A stretch of DNA of 35,147 nt from Actinomycetes bacterium (GTDB lineage Bacteria; Actinomycetota; Actinomycetes; Streptosporangiales; Streptosporangiaceae), in assembly GCA_021792405.1 (NCBI GenBank), contig JAJYUU010000043.1, positions 1-35,147 on the forward strand, given 5' to 3'. Position 1 is the first letter of the stretch; every line of letters starts with the position of its first letter. This document shows, piece after piece, positions 14,306 through 23,648 of this stretch. Under the pieces are notes generated by a model. It saw nothing but the letters and a program-made list of their open reading frames with translations. It was not told the DNA's origin and did not search any database. The translations under genes were made by a program, and so were the position numbers.

Positions 14306-14484
14306 TGGCCCCGTTCATCTACAGCGACATGACCTGCTCGCACTGCCAGCACGGCTCGACGATCTCCTGCAAGCTGGGCGGCAGCTTCGGCGACGGCACC
14401 ATCGACGGCGGGCAGGGCCAGGCTGTCCGGGTTCCGCTGGCGGGCAGCGCCCTGGTGCGCGTTCCGGGCAGCGGCCACTGTGAC
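14293..14484 (+). pseudogene. Zinc-dependent alcohol dehydrogenase, front fragment
   Basis: The frame reads GDLVVAPFIYSDMTCSHC, followed by the GGSFGDGTIDGGQG block and VRVPLAGSALVRVPGSGHCD. This is the structural-zinc and following region of the MDR zinc alcohol dehydrogenase family, with only some of the structural-zinc cysteines present. The first ~85 residues, including catalytic zinc ligands, are missing. The fragment ends at the left edge of the IS1380-like element, and the gene resumes at 15853. Confidence 0.75.
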
Positions 14485-15848
14485 CCGTTTCCGCGAGTAG
14501 GCCGGTGACACGCCCGCGCTAATGCTGATAGGTGCCGCTCTTAGCTGGGATGATGATCATTGCGACATGAAAGATCATCTCAGCTGAGAGGACACCTATC
14601 AGGTGATGAGGATACGCGGCGGGAAGCAGAATCGCCATCGTCCTCGGGTCGGCGCGCCGGACCCGACTTTGACGGCGAATGCCGGGCTGGCCGCGGTGAG
14701 CGAGTTGTGCGGGCGGCTGGACGTGATCGAGGTGATCGACGCGGCGGCCGGGCCGGTCAAGCAGCGCGACCGCGGCTTCGGCGCCGGGCAGCTGCTGACC
14801 GGGATCGCGGCGGCGCAGCTGGCCGGGGAGGACTTCCTTACCGGGCTGGACCGCCAGCGCGCTGATGCGGCCGGGCAGCTGCTGACGCCGGTGCCGGGAC
14901 TGGCGCCGGTGCCGGGACTGGCGCCGGCGACGGCGGCGGCGGCGGGCCTGGCCCGCCGGATCACTCCGGCGCAGTGGCTGCAGGTGGAGACGGGCCTGGC
15001 CGTGGTCACCGGGCGGATGGTCGGGCTGCTGAGCCCGGAGCGGGCGGCGGCGCTGACCGATGGACCGGTGACCATCGACCTGGATGCCACCGACGTGGAG
15101 GTGTATGGCAGCAAGAACCGCGGGGTGGCGTGGAACCTGGTCCGCCGGGTGCGCCTGGACCCGGGCCAGGTGTCAGCGGACCCGCGGTCACGGCGGCGGC
15201 GGACCCTGCACCCCGCCCGGCGGGCGCTGCCGTTCCCCGAACTCGCCGAGGCTGAGGCCATCTACGCCTGCTCCTTCATCCTGACCAGCCTGGACGTGTC
15301 CGATCCGGGCAAGGCCGCAGCGGTGGAGCACTGGTACCGGCACCGGGCCACGGTGGAGAACGTGTTCCGCGACGGCAAGCACGGCGCCGCCCTCCGCCAC
15401 CTCCCCTCCGGTTATCACCAGGTGAACATGGCGTGGATGTGGGGGGCGCTGCTGGCGGCCAGCATGGCCGGCTGGCTGCACCAGCTCACCTCCCTCACCC
15501 GCGGCAGGGACATCCTGGCCGGTCACGGCACCCGCAGCGGCAACGCCATGATCGAAACCCTGCGGTGGCGGCTGATCGCCGTTCCCGGCCGGCTGATCCG
15601 CCACGCCGGGCAGCTCATCCTCCGGCTCCCGCCCGGCCAGCACCTGCTCGCCGAGATACTCGCCAGGCTGCGCGCCCTGCCCGCGGCGTCCTGACCGCCC
15701 CGGCCCGCGGCCCCGACCCGGAAACCTGGAACCCGCGACCCCGGCGCGACACCCGGGCCAGCAGCATGGCCGCGCGCCGGAAAAGCCACGATCAAGATCA
15801 TCATGACGCCCGAAGATCAACCCTGGGCGCTACTCGCGGAATCGGGTC
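14485..15848 (+). mobile_element. Defective IS1380-family insertion sequence
   Basis: GACCCGTTTCCGCGAGTAG (14482-14500) and the reverse complement of 15830-15848 match with one mismatch, giving terminal inverted repeats. Removing 14485-15852 rejoins the alcohol dehydrogenase frame as SGHCD-QTLRSLLTLSD, and TGAC occurs on both sides (14481-14484 and 15849-15852), consistent with a 4-bp target duplication; the exact edges remain ambiguous by a few bases. A further inverted repeat (TGATAGGTG 14526-14534, CACCTATCA 14593-14601) sits just before the transposase start and may hide its ribosome binding site. Confidence 0.75.
14603..15694 (+). pseudogene. IS1380-family transposase with internal deletion
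   Basis: The 363-codon frame keeps the N-terminal part and first catalytic segment (TIDLDATDVEVYGSKNRGVAWN) and the C-terminal part (SFILTSLDVS, VEHWYRHRATVENVFRDGKHG, QVNMAWMWGALLAAS), both typical of IS1380 transposases. Between GVAWN and LVRRVRLDPG, near nt 15138, the stretch that normally carries the second catalytic Asp is missing in frame; complete proteins are roughly 100 residues longer. The frame stays open, but the DDE triad is incomplete, so it should be inactive by itself and mobile only with help from a full copy. A repeated PVPGLA motif near residue 95 comes from a small tandem repeat. Confidence 0.8.
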
Positions 15849-15852
15849 TGAC

Positions 15853-16469
15853 CAGACGCTCCGGTCGCTGCTCACGCTGTCGGACGTGATGGCCACCGGC
15901 CATCACGCGGCGGTCAGCGCGGGCGTACAGCCAGGCGACATCGTGGCGGTCGTCGGCGACGGAGCGGTCGGGCTGTCAGCGGTTCTGGCCGCCCGCAGGC
16001 TGGGCGCCGAGCGTGTCATCGCCCTGAGCCGTCACCCAGGCCGGCAGGCGGTCGCCAAGGCATTCGGCGCCACCGGCATCGTCGCCGCCTGCGGCGACGA
16101 GGCAGCCGCCGCGGTCATGGACCTGACACGCGGGATCGGCGCCGACGCGTCGCTCGAATGCGTGGGAACGCCCCAAGCGATCGCCACCGCATTCGCCATC
16201 GCCCGGCCGGGCTCGACCGTCGGGATCGTGGGCGTGCCGCACGGAGACGTGCCAAGGCGCAAACGTTCTTCCGCAACGTCGGCTGGCGCGGCGGCCCCGC
16301 GTCGGCCCGCATCTACATTCCCGAACTGCTCGGCGGCGTCCTCACGGGCGCGATCAACCCCGGCCTGGTGCTCGACTACGAGACCGGTCTGGACCACGTC
16401 GCGGACGCCTACGCCGCCATGGACCAGCGCCGGGCCATCAAGTCCCTCGTCCGCATCGGCTCGCTGTAG
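15853..16469 (+). pseudogene. Zinc-dependent alcohol dehydrogenase, rear fragment
   Basis: The reading QTLRSLLTLSDVMATGHHA continues the front fragment, followed by the Rossmann motif VVGDGAVGLSAVLAARRLGA and LECVGTPQAIATAFAIARPGSTVGIVGVPHGDVP. Near 16250 a frameshift moves the frame to AKAQTFFRNVGWRGG...VADAYAAMDQRRAIKSLVRIGSL and a TAG at 16467-16469. So the gene was broken twice, by the insertion element and by the frameshift. It ends 9 bp before the DUF2255 gene, so it probably once headed that operon. Confidence 0.85.
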
Positions 16470-16478
16470 GAGAACGAG

Positions 16479-16892
16479 ATGAATGCCGTGACGACATGGA
16501 CATCAGAGGAACTGGACCGCATCGGCCAGGCCGAGGAACTTCACCTTGCCACCCGGCAGCAGGGCGGGATGAGCCGTTACGTGACCATGTGGGTGGCCCA
16601 GGCCGGTGACAGCCTCTACGTCCGCTGCGCGTACGGACCCGGCAACCCGTGGTACCGGCGAGCCAGAGCGGCCGGCGAAGGCAAGGTGCGGGCCGGCGGC
16701 GTCGAGCGCGACGTGACTTTCGCTTCCGCAGTGTCCGCGGTTCAGGGTGACATCGACGCCGCCTATCACGCCAAATACGACCGGTACGGGCCCCAGATCG
16801 TCGGGTCGGTCACCGGGCCGCAGGCGCACGCCGTCACCATCCGGCTGACCAAAGCCGGCCAGCACGACCGAACGGAAGGAAACAAGCCATGA
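16479..16892 (+). CDS. DUF2255 family protein
   Basis: The 137-residue protein starts at an ATG preceded by AGGAGAACG. It shows the family pattern TWTSEELDRIGQAEELHLATR, YVTMWVAQAGDSLYVRCAYGPGNPWYRRA, AGGVERDVTFA and AYHAKYDRYG. The fold resembles split-barrel flavin or deazaflavin-binding proteins, but no activity is established. It overlaps the SDR start by ATGA, so translation is coupled. It probably belongs to one operon with the SDR, cupin and aldo/keto reductase genes. Confidence 0.85.
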   Translation: MNAVTTWTSEELDRIGQAEELHLATRQQGGMSRYVTMWVAQAGDSLYVRCAYGPGNPWYRRARAAGEGKVRAGGVERDVTFASAVSAVQGDIDAAYHAKYDRYGPQIVGSVTGPQAHAVTIRLTKAGQHDRTEGNKP

Positions 16893-17716
16893 GCGCGGTC
16901 ACTGTCGTCATCGGCGCCGGGCAGATCGGCCAGGCGATCGCCCGCCGCGTCAGCGCCGGCAAGCACGTGCTGCTCGCCGATCTCCGGCAGGACAACACCG
17001 ACACCGCCGCCCAGGTGCTGGCCGACGCCGGCTTTGACGTCAGCACCGCCACCGTCGACGTGTCCTCGCGCCCATCAGTGCATGCCCTCGCCGAGGCCGC
17101 CGCGGCGCGCGGCGACGTCAGCGGCGTCATTCACGCCGCCGGAGTTTCACCCAGCCAGGCGGCACCGGAGGTCATCCTCCGCGTCGACCTGTACGGCACC
17201 GCGCTGGTGCTCGAAGAGTTCGGGAACGCCATCGCGCCCGGCGGCTCCGCCGTCGTCATCGCATCACAATCAGGCCACCGCCTCGGCGCACTGACAGCCG
17301 AACAGGACGCCGCCCTCGCCACGACCCCGGCCGATGAACTGCTGTCACTGCCCATGCTTCAACCGGATAAGGTCACCGACAGCCTCCATGCCTATCAGCT
17401 AGCCAAGCGCGGGAACTCACTGCGCGTGATGGCCGAAGCCGTCCGCTGGGGCAAGCGCGGCGCCCGGGTGAACACCATCAGCCCCGGCATCATCATCACC
17501 CCGCTCGCCCGGGACGAGCTGACCGGACCGCGCGGCGAGGGATACCGGCGGATGCTCGCGCTGTCGCCGGCCGTGCGCGCCGGCACGCCGGACGAGGTCG
17601 GCGCCGTCGGCGCGCTGCTCATGGGCCCCGACGGGGCGTTCATCACCGGAAGTGACGTCCTGATCGATGGCGGCGTTACCGCCTCGTACTTCTTCGGTGA
17701 ACTCGCCCCCGCCTGA
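16889..17716 (+). CDS. Short-chain dehydrogenase/reductase
   Basis: The 275-residue SDR has the NAD(P) loop VIGAGQIGQAIARR, a slightly unusual form of TGxxxGxG, then an HAAGVS motif (the NNAG equivalent), a Ser region IASQSG, the catalytic YQLAK (YxxxK) and the NTISPGIIITPL segment after it. An insertion of about 35 residues between the catalytic Ser and Tyr (LGALTAEQDAALATTP...) is longer than in classical SDRs. Its start overlaps the DUF2255 stop (ATGA). The substrate is unknown; reduction of a reactive carbonyl would suit the neighbouring aldo/keto reductase. Confidence 0.9.
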   Translation: MSAVTVVIGAGQIGQAIARRVSAGKHVLLADLRQDNTDTAAQVLADAGFDVSTATVDVSSRPSVHALAEAAAARGDVSGVIHAAGVSPSQAAPEVILRVDLYGTALVLEEFGNAIAPGGSAVVIASQSGHRLGALTAEQDAALATTPADELLSLPMLQPDKVTDSLHAYQLAKRGNSLRVMAEAVRWGKRGARVNTISPGIIITPLARDELTGPRGEGYRRMLALSPAVRAGTPDEVGAVGALLMGPDGAFITGSDVLIDGGVTASYFFGELAPA

Positions 17717-17774
17717 TCAACCCCGTATCCGCGCCGGGAGCACCGCTCACCGGCCATCCCGTTAGGAGAAGCAG

Positions 17775-19155
<1,381 letters not shown>

Positions 19156-19239
19156 CAAGCCAGACTCCGAGCCCCTTACCGCCGCCTCCCGACAGGAGAA
19201 GCGGCTCCGCACATCGCGGCGGCGCCCCAGTAGCTGCCG

Positions 19240-19269
19240 TTGTCGGCCCGCATCCCATTGTGGTACCAT
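19240..19269 (+). promoter_or_regulatory. Promoter of the MazEF-like operon
   Basis: TTGTCG (19240-19245) and TACCAT (19264-19269) are spaced by 18 bp, and the -10 ends six bases before ATG 19276. The mRNA would therefore start at or next to the start codon (leaderless). GGTAcCATATcGGTAT nearby suggests a weak repeated operator for the antitoxin. Confidence 0.45.
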
Positions 19270-19275
19270 ATCGGT

Positions 19276-19512
19276 ATGAGCACGCAAATCGCAGTGCGGC
19301 TGCCCGATGACATGGTGAAGTTCGTCGACCATCTCGTTGAGACGGGCCGCGGTTCCAGCCGGGCAACGGTCATCACGCGGGCACTCGAGCGGGAGCGTCG
19401 TCACGAGATGGCCGTCCAGGACGCTGCCATCTACGCCGGATCAGGCGAGGACAGCGACATAGCTGATCTCGTGCGGTACCTCTCCGGGCATCCCGTGGGC
19501 CTGGATCAGTGA
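19276..19512 (+). CDS. Ribbon-helix-helix antitoxin (MazE-like)
   Basis: The 78-residue protein begins MSTQIAVRLPDDMVKFVDHLVETGRG. This is the strand-helix-helix of the ribbon-helix-helix fold, followed by SRATVITRALERERRHE. The C-terminal half (DAAIYAGSGEDSDIADLVRYLSG) is acidic and would wrap the toxin. The stop overlaps the GTG start of the toxin gene (GTGA), typical of a toxin-antitoxin operon. An in-frame ATG at 19240 exists but lies at the -35 position, so the shorter start is chosen. Confidence 0.85.
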   Translation: MSTQIAVRLPDDMVKFVDHLVETGRGSSRATVITRALERERRHEMAVQDAAIYAGSGEDSDIADLVRYLSGHPVGLDQ

Positions 19513-19808
19513 GGCCGATCCATATCGCGCACCTGGACAAGGCACGCCCGGTCCTGGTACTGACCCGGGAACTGGTCATCCCTGAGCGCACGCAGATAAC
19601 CGTCGCGCCAGTCACGTCTACGGCGCGTGGCCTATCCGTCGAGATCCCGGTCGGCCAAGCTAACGGCCTCGGCCAGGATTCGGTGGTGAACTGCGACAAC
19701 ATAGTCACGATCCCGAAGACGACCCTCGGCGAGCGCATCGGCTACCTGCTGCCAGCACAGGAGCCAGCGCTGACAGCCGCCATCCGCGCTGCCTTCGACC
19801 TCGAATGA
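19509..19808 (+). CDS. MazF/PemK-like toxin (endoribonuclease)
   Basis: The 99-residue protein starts at GTG 19509, overlapping the antitoxin stop. It shows the MazF barrel: RPIHIAHLDKARPVLVLTREL, then TQITVAPVTSTARGLSVEIPVG, QDSVVNCDNIVTIPKTTLGERIGYL and a C-terminal helix ALTAAIRAAFDLE. The conserved positions of MazF toxins (the N-terminal RPVLVL strand, VAPVTST and the VNCDNI strand) are present. Such toxins cut mRNA or tRNA at short motifs. The pair looks complete. Confidence 0.88.
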   Translation: MRPIHIAHLDKARPVLVLTRELVIPERTQITVAPVTSTARGLSVEIPVGQANGLGQDSVVNCDNIVTIPKTTLGERIGYLLPAQEPALTAAIRAAFDLE

Positions 19809-19907
19809 GCCGGCCGGTACCGGAACTGGAACGCGCTTGTAGGTGCCGAATATCCCGCGGGGCCGCCGGAATAGTGTCACCCCTATGCGACCTGGGAGTA
19901 TTCGTGT

Positions 19908-20150
19908 ATCACGCCGCCGAGCCGGTCCTGGCGCAGAACGCGCATACCGGCCACTTCGCGCTTGACCGGGCGGTCCTTTAAACACGAGGTAGTAGTCGCA
20001 CGGATGCCGGCTGATGTCGAGCACGTATTCCTGGCGGCCGTACGTTTTTAAGTCAACCGTCCTGCCCGCCAGGATTCCGAAGATCCCGTAGTGGCGGGCG
20101 GTGATCTCGACGCGGATCTCCAGCTCTGCGCCGCGGCGATTGGCAGGCTC
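19908..20150 (-). pseudogene. C-terminal fragment of an unrecognised protein
   Basis: On the minus strand AELEIRVEITARHYGIFGI, LAGRTVDLKTYGRQEYVLD and ISRHPCDYYLVFK read as real protein, and after a frameshift near 19980 continue DRPVKREVAGMRVLRQDRLGG and VIHEYSQVA to a stop. I cannot assign a family; a transposase C-terminus is one possibility. The stretch 19809-19907 holds nothing else. Confidence 0.35.
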
Positions 20151-20356
20151 CGGCGGGCCGGTAGCGGTGAGGAGACGGCCGCTGCGCTGGCCGCCGCTGC
20201 AGGCGCCGCCCAGCAGGGCCGGCGTGCTGCACGCGGTCAACCATGGCGGCGACAGTGACAGCACCGGCGCGATCTGCGGCAGCCTGCTCGGTACGGCCCT
20301 CGGCGCCGCCGCGATCGACCAAGACCTTGTCGAAGGCCTGGAAGGCAGGGCCATCA

Positions 20357-20707
20357 TCAGCCAGGTCGCCGACGACCTGCACGATGTGTTCGGCCTCGGC
20401 CAGCCTCCGCCAGCGCAGCGGTGTCCGGCCGGCCAGGAAGAAGACAGCTATGAATAGCGAGCACGGGCCGGGTGGCAGATTGCAGGGCGCGTCCAGTCCG
20501 GCGGGAACGCGCAGTGCCCTGGCGGTCAGGTTCGCCGAGCCGGCCGGCACGATCGCCAGCGGCACGCTCGTCCCGGCCAGCGCCTCGGCACAGGCGCGCA
20601 CGGTGCCGTCGCCGCCGACGCAGATGACAAGCTGGGCGCCGTTCTCGACAGCGGTCAGGGCCGCCGCGGAACCGGGTCGGGTTGACGACAACGGCCGGCA
20701 GCCTCAT
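20357..20707 (-). pseudogene. Diacylglycerol kinase-like lipid kinase remnant
   Basis: ATG 20707 gives MRLPAVVVNPTR, the typical N-terminus of diacylglycerol/sphingosine-kinase catalytic domains. The frame then breaks and resumes as ENGAQLVICVGGDGTVRACAEALAG and VPLAIVPAGSANLTARAL, carrying the GGDGT nucleotide loop and the PAGSxN motif. About 30 residues between these blocks are lost with the frameshift, and the C-terminal domain is not recognisable after about 20450. It cannot be functional as it stands. Confidence 0.7.
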
Positions 20708-20744
20708 CGCACTACCATCCGTCGCCGACGGCGCGGCACAACCA

Positions 20745-20814
20745 ACTCCCTAGCTACTTGCTGGCCACGAAACGGGCAAATCGACCTCAGAGAGCCAGCA
20801 AGTAGCTAGGGAGT
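20745..20814. repeat. Perfect 21-bp inverted repeat with 28-bp centre
   Basis: The arms begin ACTCCCTAGCTACTTGC at 20745-20765 and are perfectly complementary to 20794-20814, the match stopping abruptly on both sides. The transcript would form a very strong hairpin, but no T-run follows. It stands just before the lipid-kinase remnant with no gene between the arms. A solo pair of transposon ends or a recombination site fits as well as a terminator. Confidence 0.8.
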
Positions 20815-20974
20815 CGCACTCGGCGCCGGCGAGGCGCGTTGACCTGTCAACCGAGGAGGCCAGCCAGCAGCCGATGGCGCCGCTAGCCGAGTCGACCATT
20901 CGATCCTGATCCTGGACGACGCGATCACCCGGTACTCGCGGCTCATGTCATGTGCGGCGGGCAGCCCCGGCAGG

Positions 20975-21127
20975 TGCCGGAGAGCAGGTCTACCAGGGCC
21001 TGCGTGCGCAGATACTCGGGCTGGACCCGGCGACCGCCGGCCTGCAGCATGGTTCGGCGGACCGGGTCGTCTGGGGCGCGCTGATGGAGAGCGGCTACCC
21101 GCGCGGCACGGCGACCCTGGTAGCCCC
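20975..21127 (+). pseudogene. Fragment of a hypothetical actinobacterial protein
   Basis: The plus frame reads YQGLRAQILGLDPATAG and VWGALMESGYPRGTATLVA, which has the look of an authentic protein interior, then runs straight into the dispersed repeat at 21133. No start is convincing and the C-terminus is gone. A CCCC-GTTA-GGGG mini-hairpin lies at the junction. Region 20815-20974 shows nothing else. Confidence 0.35.
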
Positions 21128-21132
21128 CGTTA

Positions 21133-21346
21133 GGGGTCAGCACCAACTCAGCACGCTATCGGGAACTGACGGGAACCAACCAGGAATAACGGGCAAACGG
21201 CCGACCGCCAGGAACCCGAGTTCACGAGACCCTCCAAGATCCGCATCAGCGCCGTGACCTGCGGTTATTACCGTACGTCAAGCCCGGTGACGGCCCTGCC
21301 GATGATCATGCGCTGGATCTCAGACGTGCCCTCGAAAATCGTGAAG
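21133..21346. repeat. Copy of a 0.2-kb dispersed repeat containing the 3' end of an acyl-CoA dehydrogenase
   Basis: This segment matches 30151-30362 with scattered differences. Both begin GGGGTCAGCACC and both contain the stop codon region and last ~25 codons (minus strand, 21268-21346: [20 protein letters not shown]...) of the acyl-CoA dehydrogenase encoded at 30284-31519, plus about 130 bp of its downstream flank. The match stops where the intact gene continues KIFTIF. Region 21347-21515 shows no gene. Confidence 0.75.
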
Positions 21347-21515
21347 CTCATCGAGGTGCGGGCAGTTCCCGCAGGTAGACGCGCTCTCTCGGCCGGTGTT
21401 ATGTCAGCACGAACTCAGCACCGAATGGGCTCTGCACTCGCGGCTCCCGATCGTGATCGTGATCGATCCGCGCGAGATTTAGACCGGCTGGATACGGGGG
21501 CAGCCGGGCGGGAGA

Positions 21516-21932
21516 TCACCTGTGGCCGGGACTGAACAGGCGCCGCACCGGCTGGCCGGTCACTGCGGCAATCATGTCGTAGTCACTGTCGACGTGGAGC
21601 ACCTCGGCCTCGTGTAGCTCTGCGGTTGCGGCGATGATCAGATCCGGGATCGGGCGTCTGTGGCCGTTGCCGGAATGCGCGGCCAGCAGCCGCTGGACTT
21701 CCAGGGCACGGTCCATGGCCGCCTCAGTGACGGGTAGCCATTCGAGTGCTTTCTGGCCAGCGAGGAGCGCTTCAAGGTCTGCCTGGCTGCGCGCGGAGTA
21801 ACAGATCTCTAGTGCCGTTACGTGGCACGCGGCTATCACGTGGGTGGTGCGCAGGCCGAGGAAGGCAGCCCTGGCGCTGGCATCGCGCCGCGCCCACTCG
21901 AGGGCTGATTTGTCCGCGAGCAGAACGCTCAT
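21516..21932 (-). CDS. PIN-domain toxin (VapC-like)
   Basis: The 138-residue protein has the PIN-domain acidic residues in order: D7 in LLADKSALE, E42 in TALEICYSA, D97 in PIPDLIIAATAE and D115/D117 in HVDSDYDMIA. VapC toxins use these to bind magnesium and cut tRNA or rRNA. ATG 21932 overlaps the antitoxin stop (ATGA), which fixes the start; seven further upstream codons are in frame but lie inside the antitoxin gene. The ending RRLFSPGHR is basic, as usual. Confidence 0.88.
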   Translation of the reverse strand: MSVLLADKSALEWARRDASARAAFLGLRTTHVIAACHVTALEICYSARSQADLEALLAGQKALEWLPVTEAAMDRALEVQRLLAAHSGNGHRRPIPDLIIAATAELHEAEVLHVDSDYDMIAAVTGQPVRRLFSPGHR

Positions 21933-22144
21933 CGGCGCCCGCCGTCTCGCCACGCTCCGCGGAGAGTTTCGTCGGACAGGTCCGTGCCCGTCTCGTCGAG
22001 CAGTTCGAGCATCCGGGCCGCGGCCCGCTGGTTAGCTACGCGGCGCAGCGCGGCATTCACAGTTGCGACTTTGCTCGTTGTGCCTAGCTCCTCGCTGGCT
22101 AGCGAGAGGGCTTCATCATCCAGGTCAACCACAGTCCTAGACAT
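21929..22144 (-). CDS. VapB-like antitoxin
   Basis: The 71-residue protein begins MSRTVVDLDDEALSLASEELGTTSKVATVNAALRRV, the type II VapB pattern of a short strand and two helices. It is followed by a C-terminal segment (LLDETGTDLSDETLRGAWRDGGRR) of the kind that inserts into the toxin active site. ATG 22144 is preceded by AGGGG, and an upstream in-frame start at 22216 precedes the promoter and is rejected. It is cotranscribed with the toxin through an ATGA overlap. Confidence 0.87.
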   Translation of the reverse strand: MSRTVVDLDDEALSLASEELGTTSKVATVNAALRRVANQRAAARMLELLDETGTDLSDETLRGAWRDGGRR

Positions 22145-22183
22145 CAATGTGCCCCTAGTTCTGACATCTTGATACGTGTTTAC

Positions 22184-22189
22184 AGTATA
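22184..22189 (-). promoter_or_regulatory. -10 element of the VapBC-like operon
   Basis: The minus strand reads TATACT 40 bp before ATG 22144, in an AT-rich pocket (GATATACTGTAAACACGTATC) that stands out from its GC-rich surroundings. GTATC/GATAC-type repeats nearby may be the antitoxin operator. Confidence 0.45.
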
Positions 22190-22328
22190 TCGAGTCGGTC
22201 CCTGCCGCGATACCATGTTGAGGCCGCGCTAGAGAACAATTCCACCAGAGGACAGCGGCGGGCCCTGGCGGCTCCAGTGCAACGACTCAGCACCTTGGGC
22301 GTGCAGGGTCTGCGCGGTTAGACCGCGG

Positions 22329-22512
22329 TTAGACCAAGCCGTCCATCGCTAAATCGCTGTAGTGGTACCGAGCTTTCAGGATCTTCACTTGCTTGTCGTC
22401 GGCGCGGTAGAGCAGGCGGTGTTCGTCGTCGATCCGACGCGACCAATACCCAGACAGGTCGCCTTTCAGTGGCGCTACACAGTCCTGGAGCACGTCGAGA
22501 CGCCATGACATC
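22329..22512 (-). pseudogene. YoeB/Txe-type toxin, N-terminus lost
   Basis: The C-terminal half of a YoeB toxin is intact: [23 protein letters not shown], then [12 protein letters not shown] with a short extension. The N-terminal strand and two helices, including the start, are missing. At about 22512 the sequence switches to an unrelated cation-transporter fragment on the other strand. No antitoxin gene is present. It should be inactive because the catalytic core is incomplete, although the key Glu and His are in the remaining part. Confidence 0.75.
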
Positions 22513-22559
22513 GCTGCTGCCCTGGCTACTGCCGATCGCCGGCCGCGCACGAGGATTCG

Positions 22560-22850
22560 GTGCATGCCGGGCCGTCGCCGGAGTGGCTGAAGCTGGCCCG
22601 GCTGCTCTCCTGGGTGACGCTGGCCTGGATGGGCGTCGAGGGCGGCGTGGCGATCGGTGCGGCCATCGTCTCGGAGTCCGTCGCGCTACTCGGATTCGGG
22701 CTCGACAGCGGCATCGAGGCCATGTCGAGCGTCATCGTCATCTGGCGGCTCACCGGCAGCCGGCTGGCAAGCTCGACGTCCGAGCGGCGCGCCCAGCAAC
22801 TCGTCGCGGTCAGCTTCTACCTGCTCGCCCCCTACGTCGCCGTGAGGTAA
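22560..22850 (+). pseudogene. Cation diffusion facilitator-like transporter, N-terminal fragment
   Basis: The frame reads [53 protein letters not shown] and RRAQQLVAVSFYLLAPYVAV, then stops. This is the first three membrane segments of a CDF-type or related cation efflux protein, with the metal-site stretch GFGLDSGIE. About two thirds of the protein is missing, and the frame ends exactly where a HARE-HTH-like fragment begins. GTG 22560 is the first start. Presumably inactive. Confidence 0.6.
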
Positions 22851-22852
22851 AG

Positions 22853-23095
22853 CTGAACTTCGCCGACGCCGCTGCGCAGGTTCTTAGGGAGAACGGCGGC
22901 CCGCTGTCTGTTGCCAAGATCGCGGGCGCTCGAACAGGGACTCATCAGCCCGAAGAGCGACGATCCTGTGACTTACGTCCGGGCCGCGATAAGGAAAGAC
23001 AACCGGCGCCGCGAATCCAGAGGCGAGCCCGTTCGCTTCAGCACGACGGCTCTTGGCGTCTACAAGATCGTCCAAGCAACCGCCTACGCTTGCAC
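22853..23095 (+). pseudogene. HARE-HTH domain fragment with frameshift
   Basis: Two frames combine to one winged-helix domain: NFADAAAQVLRENGGPLSVAKIA, then after a small deletion near 22922, RALEQGLISPKSDDPVTYV, RAAIRKDNRRRESRGEPVRF and STTALGVYKI. This is the HARE-HTH domain found at the N-termini of restriction-type proteins and RNA polymerase delta-like proteins. The downstream partner domain is not identifiable. A later plus-frame stretch, near 23165-23320 (VEETLSVLHLLDTELKFAEP, then DWPADNALAWMKDKSFDA), looks protein-like and may be its remains. Confidence 0.55.
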
Positions 23096-23099
23096 GCTG

Positions 23100-23648
23100 A
23101 GCAGAACACGCCGGGGTCTTCTCGCGCTGCGGGGGCAGCCGCCTGGCAGGTTCTTGAGAGCGCTTCGATGTCGAGGAGACGCTCAGCGTCCTTCATCTCC
23201 TAGACACCGAACTCAAGTTCGCCGAGCCAGACTGGCCAGCTGATAACGCTCTAGCCTGGATGAAGGACAAAAGCTTCGACGCCGCGCCGCTAGACGATCC
23301 GGAGCCCTGGAGGGTTGGCGATGTCCGCGTTGCATTGTCCGCGCCCGCCGCTGCGCCGACAACCGCCGACGACCGGATCCCTGACCAGCGGCCGCGATCG
23401 CCCTATCGCCTGCAGGCACTTGCACTGTCTCGCGCCTTCACTGTAAGCCAATCTTGAACGGTCAACCCTTGCTTTGCTATATGCGTCCTATGAGGTACTG
23501 ACGGGTCGGGCGCCGGGCCGAGGCCGCCCCGATCGATCACGGAGGCATCAGCGTGTTCGGCCGCCTGGCCGTTGCTAGCTCTGGCTGCGCGCTGCTGGTC
23601 GGTTCTGCCACCCCAGCGAGAGATCAGCTAGCCGCATGCCAGGTGCCT
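23100..23648. other. Degenerate stretch without an intact gene
   Basis: Apart from the protein-like reading near 23165-23320, I see only short frames. A plus-strand frame starting at GTG 23553 has GGAGG upstream but runs into the DUF2218 gene on the other strand and has no recognisable features. An AT-rich spot, CTTTGCTATATGC near 23475, could be a promoter of unknown target. Confidence 0.3.

Noticed and set aside
14603-15694. Treating the IS1380 transposase as functional because the frame is open
   Set aside because: The central segment with a catalytic Asp is missing compared with the family pattern.
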